A stretch of DNA of 64,000 nucleotides from an uncultured SAR86 cluster bacterium. Its GTDB lineage: Bacteria; Pseudomonadota; Gammaproteobacteria; Magnimaribacterales; Magnimaribacteraceae. Numbering within the stretch: the stretch's first letter is position 1; each line of letters opens with the position of its first letter. A model generated the notes under the pieces. It was not told where the DNA came from and made no database searches. It saw only the letters and a program-made list of their open reading frames with translations. Location of the stretch: NCBI GenBank assembly GCA_902594545.1, contig CACJMO010000003.1, forward strand, positions 16,817 to 80,816. The letters are read 5' to 3'. The position numbers and the translations under genes were made by a program. This document shows, piece after piece, positions 8,341-17,536 of this stretch.

Positions 8341-9139
8341 AATTAAGGCTCCAGCTAAATTAAATTTGCATCTTCAGGTTCTAAATAAGAGATCAGATGG
8401 ATATCATAATATTTCATCACTTTTTACTATTATTGATTTCTGCGACTCGATTACCCTTAAAAAAAATGAAAAAACAATAGAATTGGAGGAATCATCACCC
8501 ATTAAAGATAATATTGTTTTAAAAGCAGCAAATTTATTAAAAGAGCAATTTTCTGTAGATGAAGGCGTATCAATAACCCTAACGAAAAATATTCCTGATC
8601 AGAAAGGTCTTGGAGGGGGAAGCTCTGATGCAGCATCTGTTTTGATTGGGCTAAATAAAATTTGGGAATTAGGTTTATCTAAAAATGAACTGTCTGTTTT
8701 GGCTCTTGAATTAGGCTCAGATGTTCCTTTTTTTATTCATGGTAAAACAAGCTGGGCTGAAGGAAGAGGTGAGATTTTAAGCAACTATCCATACAAAGAA
8801 AGATTCTTTTTATTATCATTTCCGGATTTAAAAATGAGTACTAAACAGGCTTTTGAAAGCCTGCCATTAAAAAAAGTAAAAGCACTAAAACAATCAGATT
8901 ACACAGACAATAAGTCTTTCAATAGCTTTGAAAGCTGGATTAGAGAAACCAACGCTGAAATGGAAAAACAATTTAGAAAACTTTCCACCTTAGGCAAACC
9001 TAGATTATCAGGAACAGGCTCAACAATCTTCATAGAATTTAATGAAGAGAATTCAGCTAAGGAAGTTTTAGAAAAATTTCCACATTTAGTTTTTACAAAA
9101 AGCTTAGAACGTTCCCCCTTAATGCAAATAATAGAATAG
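8327..9139 (+). CDS. ispE: 4-diphosphocytidyl-2-C-methyl-D-erythritol kinase
   Basis: IspE phosphorylates CDP-methylerythritol in the non-mevalonate isoprenoid pathway. It is a GHMP kinase. The N-terminal APAKLNLHLQVLNKRSDGYH carries the substrate-binding Lys and the DGYH motif. The ATP-binding glycine-rich loop is GLGGGSSDAAS near residues 93-103, and the C-terminal LSGTGSTIF is the third GHMP motif. Its 270 residues are slightly shorter than the usual 280-290. It is translated from within the lolB end and is followed 18 bases later by tRNA-Gln. Confidence 0.96.
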   Translation: MKEIRIKAPAKLNLHLQVLNKRSDGYHNISSLFTIIDFCDSITLKKNEKTIELEESSPIKDNIVLKAANLLKEQFSVDEGVSITLTKNIPDQKGLGGGSSDAASVLIGLNKIWELGLSKNELSVLALELGSDVPFFIHGKTSWAEGRGEILSNYPYKERFFLLSFPDLKMSTKQAFESLPLKKVKALKQSDYTDNKSFNSFESWIRETNAEMEKQFRKLSTLGKPRLSGTGSTIFIEFNEENSAKEVLEKFPHLVFTKSLERSPLMQIIE

Positions 9140-9157
9140 AATACGCAAAATATTGTT

Positions 9158-9232
9158 TGGGGTGTGGCCAAGCGGTAAGGCAGCGGCTTTTGATGCCGCC
9201 ATGCGCTGGTTCGAATCCAGCCACCCCAGCCA
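9158..9232 (+). tRNA. tRNA-Gln (anticodon TTG)
   Basis: A 75-base cloverleaf. The 7-bp acceptor stem is TGGGGTG with CACCCCA, the discriminator is G, and CCA is encoded. The anticodon arm is GCGGC-TTTTGAT-GCCGC with TTG at the centre, and GGTTCGAATCC forms the T arm. It sits between ispE and prs, where many gammaproteobacteria carry tRNA-Gln, and is 16 bases from the prs start. Confidence 0.96.
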
Positions 9233-9248
9233 CTTTTAGAGAAAAAAA

Positions 9249-10208
9249 ATGATTAATTCTTCACGATCCGGCTTAGTTCTTTTCTCAGGTAATGGTAATC
9301 CTGACTTATCAAATGAAATTGCAAAGCAGCTTGGAGTAAGACTAGGCCAAGCAAACGTAACAACCTTTAGTGATGGAGAGATCAGTATTAGCATCGAAGA
9401 GAATGTGCGAGGTAAGGATGTCTTTCTCATACAGCCAACCTGTGCTCCTGCTGGAGATAACCTTTTAGAATTGATAATCATGGTAGATGCGCTTAGAAGA
9501 TCTTCAGCCGGAAGAATAACTGCAGTCATTCCATATTATGGCTATGCTCGTCAAGACAGGAGAGTCAGGTCAGAAAGAGTTCCTATAAGCGCCAAAGTTA
9601 TGGCAGACATTTTAGAAAGATCTGGAATAGACAGAGTTTTAACTGTTGAGCTGCACTCTGAACAGATTCAAGGTTTTTTCGATATTCCTGTTGATAATGT
9701 ATATGGCACCAAAGTCATGAGAGATGACATAATGAAGAACAACTCTAAAAATAATCTTGTGGTCTCTCCTGATGTGGGAGGAGTTGTAAGATCAAGAGCA
9801 CTAGCTAAAGTTCTCGGTCTTTCGGATCTGGCAATCATTGATAAAAGACGAGACGAAGCTAACAAGTCTGAAGTTATGAATGTCATAGGAGAAGTAAATG
9901 GAAAGGACTGTATTATCGTTGATGATATTGCAGATACTGCAGGGACTTTATGCAATGCAGCTGATGCTCTAAAAGAACAAGGTGCATCAAAAGTTTACGC
10001 ATACATCGTTCATCCTGTGCTTTCAGGTAACGCAATTGAAAAAATTTCGCAATCAAAGCTTGATCAATTGGTTGTAACAGATACTATACCGCTCTCAGAA
10101 GAGGCTCAGAAGTGCAAAAAAATAAGAATTGTAACTATGGCGCCTACTTTGGCAGAAGCAATTAGAAGAGTAAATAACGAGGAATCTATAAGTGCTATGT
10201 TCTTATAG
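9249..10208 (+). CDS. prs: Ribose-phosphate pyrophosphokinase
   Basis: PRPP synthase transfers pyrophosphate from ATP to ribose-5-phosphate, supplying purine, pyrimidine, His, Trp and NAD synthesis. The length of 319 residues is standard. The ATP flexible loop region reads [18 protein letters not shown] (about residues 98-115), the metal-binding [13 protein letters not shown] follows near 133-145, and the PRPP loop [15 protein letters not shown] is around 222-236. The ATG lies 16 bases after tRNA-Gln, so the tRNA and prs may share a transcript. Confidence 0.98.
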   Translation: MINSSRSGLVLFSGNGNPDLSNEIAKQLGVRLGQANVTTFSDGEISISIEENVRGKDVFLIQPTCAPAGDNLLELIIMVDALRRSSAGRITAVIPYYGYARQDRRVRSERVPISAKVMADILERSGIDRVLTVELHSEQIQGFFDIPVDNVYGTKVMRDDIMKNNSKNNLVVSPDVGGVVRSRALAKVLGLSDLAIIDKRRDEANKSEVMNVIGEVNGKDCIIVDDIADTAGTLCNAADALKEQGASKVYAYIVHPVLSGNAIEKISQSKLDQLVVTDTIPLSEEAQKCKKIRIVTMAPTLAEAIRRVNNEESISAMFL

Positions 10209-10219
10209 AGGAGAAAAAA

Positions 10220-10918
10220 ATGGCAGAACAAGTAGTTTTAAATGCAAATAACAGGGATTCTGAAGGAAAATCTTCGAATCGTCAGTTAAGAAGAGCTGGT
10301 TCAGTACCGGCTGTAATTTATGGAGGAGAGCAAGAACCAATTAGAATTTCTATTCTAGAGAAAGATATAGCTAAAGCGTCTGAAGTCCCTGGATTCACAA
10401 CACAAATACTAAATGTGAATCTTTCTGGGGAAGAACAAAGTGTTATTGTAAAAGAATTACAAAGGCACCCTGCTACGCAACGAGTTCTTCACGCTGATCT
10501 TCAAAGAGTTAATCCCGATACTAAGATCAGCATTACTGTTCCAGTTAGATTCATTAATGAAGACAAATGCTTAGGAGTAAAGATGCATGGTGGTGTTATA
10601 TCTCGCCTGATCAATAACATAGATATCTCTTGTCTTGCTTCAAATTTGCCTGAATATCTTGAAGTTGATGTTGCTGAGCTTGATGTTGGTGATTCAATTT
10701 TTCTCTCTGGCCTTCAGCTACCAGAAGGTGTAGAAATACCAGCACTGGCATTAGGGGAAGACAGAGACCAGGCGGTAGTTTCTGTAACCGAAGCTAAAGT
10801 CCTCAGTGTAGAGCCTGAAGTTTCTGAAGTCGAAGGTGACGAAGAAGAAGGCGAAGAAGGATCTTCAGAGAGTGCTGCGGAAGAGTCAGCTGGCGGTGAA
10901 GAAGAAGCCGCCGAATAG
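10220..10918 (+). CDS. rplY: 50S ribosomal protein L25 (TL5/CTC form)
   Basis: Binds 5S rRNA in the large subunit. This is the long two-domain form of 232 residues. The N-terminal L25 beta-barrel spans about 1-95 with the typical SNRQLRRAGSVPAVIYGG motif near residues 18-35, and a CTC-type C-terminal domain runs to about 190. The last 40 residues are a very acidic Glu-rich tail (EVEGDEEEGEEGSSESAAEE), likely disordered. E. coli has only the first domain. A strong GGAG lies 7-10 bases before the ATG. It follows prs by 11 bases. Confidence 0.95.
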   Translation: MAEQVVLNANNRDSEGKSSNRQLRRAGSVPAVIYGGEQEPIRISILEKDIAKASEVPGFTTQILNVNLSGEEQSVIVKELQRHPATQRVLHADLQRVNPDTKISITVPVRFINEDKCLGVKMHGGVISRLINNIDISCLASNLPEYLEVDVAELDVGDSIFLSGLQLPEGVEIPALALGEDRDQAVVSVTEAKVLSVEPEVSEVEGDEEEGEEGSSESAAEESAGGEEEAAE

Positions 10919-10930
10919 TTATCTAGCTAA

Positions 10931-11530
10931 ATGGAACCTCTATTAATCGCAGGGCTGGGGAACCCTGGAGATGAATACGACAATACTAGACACAATGCAG
11001 GAACAGACTTCATTGATCTTTTATGTGAAAAATACTCTGTTACCCTAAAAAAACAAAAAAAAATATATGCTCATTCGGCTGAGGTGGTCTTTGATGGTTA
11101 CAAACTTATATTCCTTAAGCCCTCTCTATATATGAATGAAAGTGGGCTTAGTATTGCCAAAGCTAAGCAATTCTATAATCTGAATTGTTCTCAAATGTTG
11201 ATTATTCACGATGAATTGGACTTACCCAATGCGACTATTCGACTAAAGGAATCAGGTGGTCATGGTGGACACAACGGCATTAGAAGCATTATTGATCATC
11301 TAAATGGAGATAATTCATTCAAAAGATTGAGAGTTGGTATTGGCCATCCAGGAAAGGGCAAAGACATTATTACCTACGTGCTAAAAAAAGCCTCATCTGA
11401 ACAAAAAAAAGAATTATTTAAAAGCATGAATCATTTTTTAGAAATTGGGGAAAAAATCATGATAGATGGATGGCAAAAAACTGTTATGTTTTATCATTCA
11501 GGTAATGAAGAGGAATTAGATGAGTCTTAA
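10931..11530 (+). CDS. pth: Peptidyl-tRNA hydrolase
   Basis: Cleaves the ester bond of peptidyl-tRNAs that drop off ribosomes, recycling tRNA. The 199-residue protein has the family start [21 protein letters not shown] with the catalytic His at residue 21. It also has [13 protein letters not shown] and [20 protein letters not shown], which hold the substrate-positioning Asn, Asp and His residues. It lies between rplY and ychF in the usual order and overlaps the ychF start by 11 bases, suggesting coupled translation. Confidence 0.97.
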   Translation: MEPLLIAGLGNPGDEYDNTRHNAGTDFIDLLCEKYSVTLKKQKKIYAHSAEVVFDGYKLIFLKPSLYMNESGLSIAKAKQFYNLNCSQMLIIHDELDLPNATIRLKESGGHGGHNGIRSIIDHLNGDNSFKRLRVGIGHPGKGKDIITYVLKKASSEQKKELFKSMNHFLEIGEKIMIDGWQKTVMFYHSGNEEELDES

Positions 11531-12608
11531 ATGTGGCATAGTAGGTCTACCGAATGTTGGAAAGTCCACACTGTTCAACGCTTTAACAGCTGCAGGAATA
11601 GAAGCACAAAACTTTCCTTTCTGCACTATAGAGCCCAATAAGGGTATTGTTCCTGTTCCTGATCCTAGACTCAATGCTATAGCAGAAATAGTAAATCCGG
11701 AAAAAGTTATACCTACTACTACAGAATTTGTGGATATAGCTGGCCTAGTTAAAGGTGCTTCAGAGGGAGAAGGTTTGGGTAATAAATTTCTTTCCCATAT
11801 TAGAGAAACGCAAGCCATTATTCACGTAGTGAGGTGCTTTGAAAATCCTGATATCACCCATGTTCATGATCAAGTTGATCCTATAGTTGATCTGGAGACT
11901 GTGGAAACAGAGCTACTGCTTGCTGATTTAGAAAGTATCAATAATTCAATCATCAGACTAGAAAAGAGTTCGCGAACTGGAGATAAGGAAATAATAAGTC
12001 AGCTTGAAAACTATCAAGCATTATCATCAGATCTTAGCAGTGGACTACTTGCGAGAAACTCTGAGACATTCTTAAAAAATCCCGATAGCTTTAAAGAATT
12101 AAATCTAATCACTGCCAAGCCTTGCTTATATGTTGGCAATGTAGAAGATTTAGATGCAGAAAATGAACTCTTAAATCAGTTGATAAGTTATGCAAAAGAA
12201 AAAGAGTCGATAGTTCTTCCCATGTGTAATCAACTTGAAGCTGAAATAGCAGAACTAGAAAAAGAAGAAGGTTTAGAGTTTCTAAAAGATATGGGCCTAG
12301 AAGAACCTGGATTGAATAAGCTTATTAGGGAAAGTTACAAAATGCTTTCTTTGATAACTTATTTTACAGCAGGTGAGAAAGAAGCCAGAGCATGGACAGT
12401 TAAAAATGGATCTACAGCACCGCAAGCCGCTGGAGTAATACATTCGGATTTCGAAAGAGGTTTCATTAGGGCAGAAACAACTTCTTATGATGACTACATA
12501 AGTAATAACGGGGAATCTGGAGCAAAAGAAGCTGGAAAACTTCGTTCAGAGGGAAGCGAATATATAGTCAAAGATGGGGACATCATGCATTTTCGATTTA
12601 ATGTTTAA
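11520..12608 (+). CDS. ychF: YchF/Obg-like ATPase 1
   Basis: A ribosome-associated P-loop protein of the OLA1/YchF family, which prefers ATP to GTP. The P-loop is [14 protein letters not shown] (about 8-21), the switch II region reads [20 protein letters not shown] (about 69-88), a coiled coil follows near 130-165, and the C-terminal TGS domain includes [20 protein letters not shown]. Length of 362 matches E. coli YchF (363). Proposed family roles include translation and oxidative-stress control. It is the last protein gene before tRNA-Met. Confidence 0.97.
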   Translation: MSLKCGIVGLPNVGKSTLFNALTAAGIEAQNFPFCTIEPNKGIVPVPDPRLNAIAEIVNPEKVIPTTTEFVDIAGLVKGASEGEGLGNKFLSHIRETQAIIHVVRCFENPDITHVHDQVDPIVDLETVETELLLADLESINNSIIRLEKSSRTGDKEIISQLENYQALSSDLSSGLLARNSETFLKNPDSFKELNLITAKPCLYVGNVEDLDAENELLNQLISYAKEKESIVLPMCNQLEAEIAELEKEEGLEFLKDMGLEEPGLNKLIRESYKMLSLITYFTAGEKEARAWTVKNGSTAPQAAGVIHSDFERGFIRAETTSYDDYISNNGESGAKEAGKLRSEGSEYIVKDGDIMHFRFNV

Positions 12609-12653
12609 GAGTTTCTCGACTTTAGTCGATCAGATCACTAAAATTCGCACCAC

Positions 12654-12730
12654 GGTTGTGTAGCTCAGCTGGTTAGAGCGCGGCATTCATAATGCCGAGG
12701 TCGGTGGTTCAAGCCCACCCACAACCACCA
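12654..12730 (+). tRNA. tRNA-Met (elongator, anticodon CAT)
   Basis: A 77-base cloverleaf. The acceptor stem is GGTTGTG with CACAACC, the discriminator is A, and CCA is encoded. The D arm is GCTCAGCTGGTTAGAGC, the anticodon stem-loop is CGGCA-TTCATAA-TGCCG, and the T arm is TCGGTGGTTCAAGCCCACC. Position 1 pairs with 72, so it is not the initiator. A CAT anticodon could also belong to a lysidine-modified tRNA-Ile2, but the overall sequence looks like elongator Met. Confidence 0.9.
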
Positions 12731-12738
12731 TTCTTCTC

Positions 12739-13533
12739 TTATAAATATTTGTTAAAGAATAAATTCTGAATAGCGGCCACAGACCTTCCATAACCACTTT
12801 GCGAGTCAAAGGCATGTTCTTCCTCTGAATATATATGTAATTCAGCAGGAACATTCAACTCACTCAACTTTGAGTATAAATCGGTGCTATCACTCAAAGC
12901 CACTACGGTATCGGACGAACCATGAATGAGTGCAGTTGGTGGGAAGTCAGCTTCTATTTGCAATAGTGGACTGGCGAGATCATAGTCATCTTTTTGAGCA
13001 TCTTTGCCCATTAATGCTTTATAAGCATCGAAAATAGGATCTGTATTATCGTACTTTCTAATTTGTGCTGGAGGATAAATGGCGCATATCGCTTTAACTT
13101 CAGAGCTTTCAAGATTATTACCCCCTTCTCCTTCAAAAACTTTATCAAAGCTTTTAAGCCCAGCCATGAGGGCTAGGTGACCTCCGGCAGAATTACCTGA
13201 AACACCTATTCGTTTAGGATCAAAGTGTAGTGCAGTTGCATTTGCTTTTAAGTAACGAATAGCACACTTAACATCTTGTATTTGAGCGGGCCATATGGCT
13301 TCTTGAGATAATCTATAGGAGGTACAGAGGCAAACAAAACCTTCTCGAGCAAGCAAGATGCCATATCCTCTTAGTTGTTCTTTTTCACCCTCTCTCCAAC
13401 CACCTCCATGAACCAGGAGAATTGCTCTATCATTAGACTCTCCTTCAGGTGGGAGAAATAAATCTGCTAGGAGATCTCGAGAACCTGCACTTCCTATTAC
13501 GATATCATCTTTGATTTGTACTAACTTATCCAT
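12739..13533 (-). CDS. Alpha/beta hydrolase (esterase/lipase-like, BD-FAE type)
   Basis: A 264-residue alpha/beta hydrolase of the carboxylesterase/acetyl-esterase group. HGGGW at residues 42-46 is the oxyanion-hole motif, and GNSAG at 113-117 holds the nucleophile Ser115. The Asp of HGSSDTVV (around 206) and the His of EEHAFD (around 243) complete a plausible triad. No signal peptide is seen, so it is probably cytoplasmic. The start ATG lies only 3 bases after the T-run of a hairpin terminator and has no Shine-Dalgarno sequence. Expression is therefore either by read-through from the small membrane protein gene upstream or unusual. The substrate cannot be deduced. Confidence 0.85.
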   Translation of the reverse strand: MDKLVQIKDDIVIGSAGSRDLLADLFLPPEGESNDRAILLVHGGGWREGEKEQLRGYGILLAREGFVCLCTSYRLSQEAIWPAQIQDVKCAIRYLKANATALHFDPKRIGVSGNSAGGHLALMAGLKSFDKVFEGEGGNNLESSEVKAICAIYPPAQIRKYDNTDPIFDAYKALMGKDAQKDDYDLASPLLQIEADFPPTALIHGSSDTVVALSDSTDLYSKLSELNVPAELHIYSEEEHAFDSQSGYGRSVAAIQNLFFNKYL

Positions 13534-13535
13534 AA

Positions 13536-13566
13536 TAAAAAAGGCATCTTTTAAGATGCCTTTTTA
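13536..13566 (-). terminator. Intrinsic terminator after small membrane protein gene
   Basis: The inverted repeat AAGGCATCTT with AAGATGCC, flanked by A and T runs on both sides, forms a 10-14 bp stem with a tiny loop. On the minus strand it follows the 13579-13812 gene and is followed by six T. It ends 3 bases before the hydrolase start codon, which is unusually close. Confidence 0.85.
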
Positions 13567-13578
13567 TAAAATTCCTTT

Positions 13579-13812
13579 TTAACTAGATCTAGAGTTCCAC
13601 ACACTTAATATAATTATTATTGCGATGATGAGACCTAAACCTTCTGATCCGAGAGTTTCAACAACAATTCTAGTATTTTCAAGTATTCCTCCAAAAAAAG
13701 GTACGTTGTTACCAAAAAGGGTTGAAATCAATATGGCTACAGCCACAATTAAAGCCAAGAATTTAGTGAACTCCCACAAAATTCTAGATACTCTGTTTAT
13801 TGCGTCTAACAT
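13579..13812 (-). CDS. Small two-helix membrane protein, paralog A
   Basis: A 77-residue hydrophobic protein that I do not recognise. It has two predicted membrane helices, about residues 14-33 and 57-72, separated by a loop with FGNNVPFFGGILEN and VETLGSEGLG. The same spacing of VPF-x-GG-x-L-x-N and TLG-xx-GL appears in the next upstream small gene, so the two are paralogs. The ribosome-site context GGGGGAAATATG matches the neighbour's GGGTGAAATATG, which supports both starts. It is bounded by hairpin terminators on both sides. Function is unknown: channel-like, holin-like or membrane-stress roles would be guesses. Confidence 0.72.
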   Translation of the reverse strand: MLDAINRVSRILWEFTKFLALIVAVAILISTLFGNNVPFFGGILENTRIVVETLGSEGLGLIIAIIIILSVWNSRSS

Positions 13813-13833
13813 ATTTCCCCCTTTATTCTGCTT

Positions 13834-13868
13834 AAAAAAAGAAAGGGGTACCTTAGAGGCCCCCTTTC
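13834..13868 (-). terminator. Intrinsic terminator between the two small membrane protein genes
   Basis: On the minus strand, GAAAGGGG pairs with CCCCTTTC across an 11-base loop and is followed by seven T. It lies 21 bases after the stop of the 13890-14108 gene and 22 bases before the next start. It would limit transcription into the second small gene. Confidence 0.9.
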
Positions 13869-13889
13869 AGATGATAGCTAAGAAGAGAC

Positions 13890-14108
13890 TTATCTATACA
13901 TTTCAAGTAGAACCGCTAGAACAATAAGTCCTACTAAACCGTTAGCACCTAAAGTGTTAACAAGATCAAGTAGATTGTCTAGTACTCCACCTACAAAAGG
14001 AACCCCAGAACCAAACACCACTCCAGCTGCAACTCCCAATGCAATTAGAGAAACGATGATCCCAGTTAAAGATCCAATTAAGTCTCTTACGTTATTTAAA
14101 GCATTCAT
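13890..14108 (-). CDS. Small two-helix membrane protein, paralog B
   Basis: A 72-residue protein with two hydrophobic stretches, about residues 11-33 and 52-69. The middle carries FGSGVPFVGGVLDN and VNTLGANGLVG, matching the motif order of the 13579-13812 protein at about 40 percent identity over the 38-residue core (my hand alignment). Charge is low: there are few acidic or basic residues, and the glycine-rich helix resembles small membrane-channel or membrane-remodelling peptides. I recognise no family. It lies after the pnp terminator and before its own strong terminator. The start is supported by GGGTG four bases before ATG. Confidence 0.72.
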   Translation of the reverse strand: MNALNNVRDLIGSLTGIIVSLIALGVAAGVVFGSGVPFVGGVLDNLLDLVNTLGANGLVGLIVLAVLLEMYR

Positions 14109-14130
14109 ATTTCACCCATTTATTAGCTAA

Positions 14131-14157
14131 ACAAAAGCCCAGATAAATCTGGACTAT
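14131..14157 (-). terminator. Intrinsic terminator after pnp
   Basis: On the minus strand, AGTCCAGAT pairs with ATCTGGGCT (one G-T pair) around a short loop, followed by TTTTGTTT. It lies about 70 bases after the pnp stop and ends the rimP-to-pnp transcript. Confidence 0.75.
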
Positions 14158-14225
14158 TAAAATTTAACAGGATGAATGAGATTAAAACAAATGACCAGCT
14201 AGCACAAAATTATAGAAATTACAAA

Positions 14226-16310
14226 TTAATCTTCTAGTCCTTTCATGGTTAGTCTGATTTTACCTTGCTTATCTACTTCGAGAACTTTAACTTTAACTTC
14301 TTCGCCTTCAACAAAATAATCTGAAACATTTTCAACTCTTTCCTCTGAGATTTCAGATACATGCACTAATCCATCTCTACCAGGCATAATGGTTACAAAA
14401 GCTCCAAAGTCCTTAATATTCGCTACAGTACCTGTGTACACTTTGTTAACTTCAGGTTCAGCAGTTATTTCTTCAATTCTCTTTTGAGCGCTTTCTCTTG
14501 ATTCTGGAGTATCTCCGTAAATGGTAACCTTTCCACTATCTTCTACTTCTATTATCGCTCCTGTCTCTTCGGTAAGTGATCGGATAGTCTCTCCTCCCTT
14601 TCCTATAACATCTCGAATTTTCTTGGTATTAATTTGAATCACGACTGCTTGAGGAGCTTTATCAGATAACTTTTCTCTAGATTCCGATATTACTTCATTC
14701 ATACTAGATAAAATATGCGCCCTAGCCACTTGTGCTTTTTCCAAAGCAACTTCAAATATCTCTTCAGTAATACCATCAATTTTTATATCCATTTGCAATG
14801 CAGTTATACCTTCAGATGTTCCTGCAACTTTGAAATCCATATCACCTAGATGATCTTCATCACCGAGGATGTCTGTAATAACAGCAAACCCTTGGTCTTC
14901 TTTAACTAAACCCATAGCAATTCCAGCAACCGCTGCTTTGAGAGGTATACCAGCATCCATGAGAGCTAAGCTAGAACCACAAACACTTGCCATGGAGCTA
15001 GAGCCATTTGATTCTGTTATTTCAGATACTACTCGAATGGTGTAAGGGAAATCATCTGGAGAAGGCAGTACTGCCTCTAACGCTCTTCTTGCTAGTTTTC
15101 CATGTCCAATTTCCCTTCTTTTAGGACCTGACATAAAACCAGCCTCTCCTACAGAATAAGGAGGAAAATTATAATGCAGCATGAATTGATCTTTGAATTC
15201 TCCTTCCAAGGCATCAATTAGCTGAGCTTGTCTTGGTGACCCTAAAGTTGAGGTTACAAGTGCTTGCGTTTCACCCCTTGTAAATAAGGCTGAGCCATGA
15301 GTGTTCTTTAATACACCAGTCTCTATAAATAGCGGTCTGACTGTATCCAAATCTCTTCCGTCAATTCTAGGCTGACCATCAATTAGCTTTGTTCTGACAA
15401 TTTGCTTTTCTATTTTCTTAAATGCATCTAATAGATCGGCAGCTTTGTAAGAATCTTCTTCATCAGTAACTAGTTCTTCTAATATTTCTTCCTTGATAGC
15501 TGATAAGGCCTGCACTCTATCTTGTTTAATTTCTATTGCATAAGCTTCTGTTATTGCAGAAGAATATTTCTCTTTAACTAAATCAATCACCTCAGTACTT
15601 AGAACCTTTGGCTCATACTCAAAGTCTGGCTTTCCAATATCAGCTGCCATTTCTTTGATAGCTTCTATTGCTACTTGCATTTCTTGATGAGCGAATAAAA
15701 TACCACCTAGCATCTGATCTTCAGTCAACTCTTTTGCTTCGGATTCAACCATAATTACAGCAGAATCACTCCCCGCTATAACCATATCAAGATGTGAATT
15801 TTCTAGTTCACTCCTTGTTGGATTAACGCAATAATTTCCATCTATAAAGCCGACTCTAATCGCTCCTAAAGGCCCATTAAAAGGCAGCCCAGAAATAGCG
15901 ACTGCTGCAGATGCAGCCAGAAATGAAAGAATATCTGGATCAACATCTTTATCTGAAGAAATGACTGTGCAGATAACTTGAACTTCATATAAGAAATCGT
16001 CGTTGAAGAGAGGCCTCAGAGGTCTATCGATAAGCCTTGATGTGAGTGTTTCTTTTTCTGTTGGTCTACCCTCTCTTTTGAAGAATCCTCCAGGTATTTT
16101 TCCAGTAGCGTAAGTCTTTTCTTGATAATTAACTGTAAGCGGGAAAAAATCTTGATGCTCACCAGGAGCTTTTCCTACTACAACAGTTGCTAAAACTTGT
16201 GTATCTCCACTGGAAGCAATCACCGCTCCTGTAGCTTGTCTTGCTACTTTTCCTGATTCAAGAGTAATTTCGTTTTCGCCCAATTTAAAGGTCTTTTTAT
16301 AACTTTCCAT
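14226..16310 (-). CDS. pnp: Polynucleotide phosphorylase
   Basis: PNPase degrades RNA 3' to 5' by phosphorolysis and is part of the degradosome in gammaproteobacteria. The 694 residues contain two RNase PH domains (about 10-220 and 310-530), an intervening helical domain, a KH domain with the [20 protein letters not shown] stretch near 555-575, and a C-terminal S1 domain including [26 protein letters not shown] is a conserved family segment. It is the last gene of the rimP-nusA-infB block and lies downstream of rpsO as in E. coli. A hairpin in its 5' leader may mediate autoregulation. Confidence 0.98.
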   Translation of the reverse strand: MESYKKTFKLGENEITLESGKVARQATGAVIASSGDTQVLATVVVGKAPGEHQDFFPLTVNYQEKTYATGKIPGGFFKREGRPTEKETLTSRLIDRPLRPLFNDDFLYEVQVICTVISSDKDVDPDILSFLAASAAVAISGLPFNGPLGAIRVGFIDGNYCVNPTRSELENSHLDMVIAGSDSAVIMVESEAKELTEDQMLGGILFAHQEMQVAIEAIKEMAADIGKPDFEYEPKVLSTEVIDLVKEKYSSAITEAYAIEIKQDRVQALSAIKEEILEELVTDEEDSYKAADLLDAFKKIEKQIVRTKLIDGQPRIDGRDLDTVRPLFIETGVLKNTHGSALFTRGETQALVTSTLGSPRQAQLIDALEGEFKDQFMLHYNFPPYSVGEAGFMSGPKRREIGHGKLARRALEAVLPSPDDFPYTIRVVSEITESNGSSSMASVCGSSLALMDAGIPLKAAVAGIAMGLVKEDQGFAVITDILGDEDHLGDMDFKVAGTSEGITALQMDIKIDGITEEIFEVALEKAQVARAHILSSMNEVISESREKLSDKAPQAVVIQINTKKIRDVIGKGGETIRSLTEETGAIIEVEDSGKVTIYGDTPESRESAQKRIEEITAEPEVNKVYTGTVANIKDFGAFVTIMPGRDGLVHVSEISEERVENVSDYFVEGEEVKVKVLEVDKQGKIRLTMKGLED

Positions 16311-16327
16311 TTTTATTTCCTATATTC

Positions 16328-16347
16328 TCTGAGCCCTGTTGCTCAGA
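16328..16347 (-). promoter_or_regulatory. Stem-loop in the pnp 5' leader
   Basis: TCTGAGC and GCTCAGA form a 7-bp stem with a 6-base loop in the 66-base gap between rpsO and pnp. There is no T-run after it on the minus strand, so it is not a terminator. E. coli pnp has a leader stem-loop cut by RNase III and used for PNPase autoregulation. The position is the same here, but the role is inferred. Confidence 0.5.
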
Positions 16348-16376
16348 CATAAACGATTAGATGATATGGGATTTGA

Positions 16377-16646
16377 TTATCTTCTTAAGCCTAGATCAGA
16401 TATCAACTTTGTATAAGTATCTGGTTTTGAAGATTTAATGTAATCAAGCAATTTTCTTCGCTGATTTACCATACGGATAAGGCCTGTCCTAGAGTGATGA
16501 TCTTTGGCGTTAGCCTTAAAATGAGATTGTAATGCGTCAATATTTGCTGAGAGCAAAGCTACTTGCACTTCCGGTGAACCTGTATCCTTTTCAGTTCTTG
16601 CGAACTTAGAAACTATTTCTTTTTTTTCTGTATTACTTAATGCCAA
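16377..16646 (-). CDS. rpsO: 30S ribosomal protein S15
   Basis: An 89-residue primary 16S rRNA-binding protein, the exact family length. It contains [18 protein letters not shown] and the RNA-contacting [20 protein letters not shown] segment. The start codon is TTG, chosen because it gives the normal [12 protein letters not shown] beginning and follows GAGG by 8 bases. It starts 11 bases after the truB stop, between truB and pnp as usual. A small hairpin covering the truB stop lies just upstream and could play a part in S15 translational control. Confidence 0.98.
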   Translation of the reverse strand: MALSNTEKKEIVSKFARTEKDTGSPEVQVALLSANIDALQSHFKANAKDHHSRTGLIRMVNQRRKLLDYIKSSKPDTYTKLISDLGLRR

Positions 16647-16657
16647 TTTTATTTCCT

Positions 16658-17533
16658 CTATAACGAACCATTCGTTGAAAGCAATCTTTTAGGTATCAAT
16701 TTGTCTGTTGTTACCTCGCCTAAACCAATAAATAGCTCTTTATCTGTGTATATTCTTACTAATCTTTTAATTTTGTGGTGCGCATTATAGTCTATTGATT
16801 GGCCATTTCTAACTTTTTTTGTATCTTCAGGATTTATATAGACCTTTTTTAATTCTTCAAGCAATGCGTCGCAAGGCAAAAGCTTGGATAATATGGATGT
16901 TTTTGATTCGTTAAGAGAGCAAGACTCTTCTTTGATAAAGGAATTTCCAACGCTAATTCTTCTGAGGCTTGATACAGTGGCATAGCAATTTAAATTTCTG
17001 CCTAAAGATTCTACAAGGGTTCTTATATAGGTACCTTTTGAGCACTCAACTTTGATAAGTGCGGAATTTTGGTCATTTTGGATTAAATTAATGCTCTTAA
17101 TTTCTATCTCTCTTGGATTTCTGAAGATATAAACCCCTTTTCGAGCCCAGTAGTAGAGCGGCCTTCCATTAACCTTTATAGCTGAAAACATTGGAGGCAA
17201 TTGTTTTTGCTTGCCCTCAAATATTGAAAGCTTTTGTATTAAATTACTAGGAAGCGTAAATGTATCTTTTCTTGAAACCACTTCTCCAGTGATATCACCA
17301 GTGTTTGTTTCTAAACCGAACTCAATTCCTACTTCGTAGGTTTTATCTTGATTAAGAAGGTAGTTACTAAACTTAGTTGCCTCTCCTATACATACTGGAA
17401 GCAGACCTGTAGCTAGTGGATCTAAAGTTCCACAGTGTCCAATTCTCTTTGTGCCGAGAATACTTCTTAATTTATATACACAATCGGCTGAAGTCAGGCC
17501 TTCAGGTTTATCAAGTAATAAAACTCCATCCAC
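16658..17533 (-). CDS. truB: tRNA pseudouridine(55) synthase
   Basis: TruB converts U55 in the T loop of tRNAs to pseudouridine. The N-terminus [17 protein letters not shown] and the catalytic-Asp motif [15 protein letters not shown] (about residues 32-46, with Asp in TLDP) are typical. [16 protein letters not shown] near residue 170 is the second family motif. At 291 residues it is slightly shorter than E. coli TruB (314), mostly through a shorter N-terminus. It lies 3 bases after rbfA in the conserved infB-rbfA-truB-rpsO order. Confidence 0.97.
   Translation of the reverse strand: MDGVLLLDKPEGLTSADCVYKLRSILGTKRIGHCGTLDPLATGLLPVCIGEATKFSNYLLNQDKTYEVGIEFGLETNTGDITGEVVSRKDTFTLPSNLIQKLSIFEGKQKQLPPMFSAIKVNGRPLYYWARKGVYIFRNPREIEIKSINLIQNDQNSALIKVECSKGTYIRTLVESLGRNLNCYATVSSLRRISVGNSFIKEESCSLNESKTSILSKLLPCDALLEELKKVYINPEDTKKVRNGQSIDYNAHHKIKRLVRIYTDKELFIGLGEVTTDKLIPKRLLSTNGSL
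16662..16676 (-). promoter_or_regulatory. Hairpin overlapping the truB stop, upstream of rpsO
   Basis: AACGAA and TTCGTT form a 6-bp stem with a 3-base loop covering the last codons of truB. It lies 16 bases before the rpsO TTG start and just before its GAGG ribosome site. Ribosomal protein S15 commonly represses its own mRNA through leader structure. This hairpin is a candidate part of such an element, which is inference only. Confidence 0.35.
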
Positions 17534-17536
17534 GAA

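Noticed and set aside
12654..12730. tRNA-Ile2 (lysidine type) instead of tRNA-Met
   Set aside because: TilS is encoded in the window, but this tRNA's stems look like elongator Met. The Ile2 acceptor and anticodon-arm pattern is not matched.
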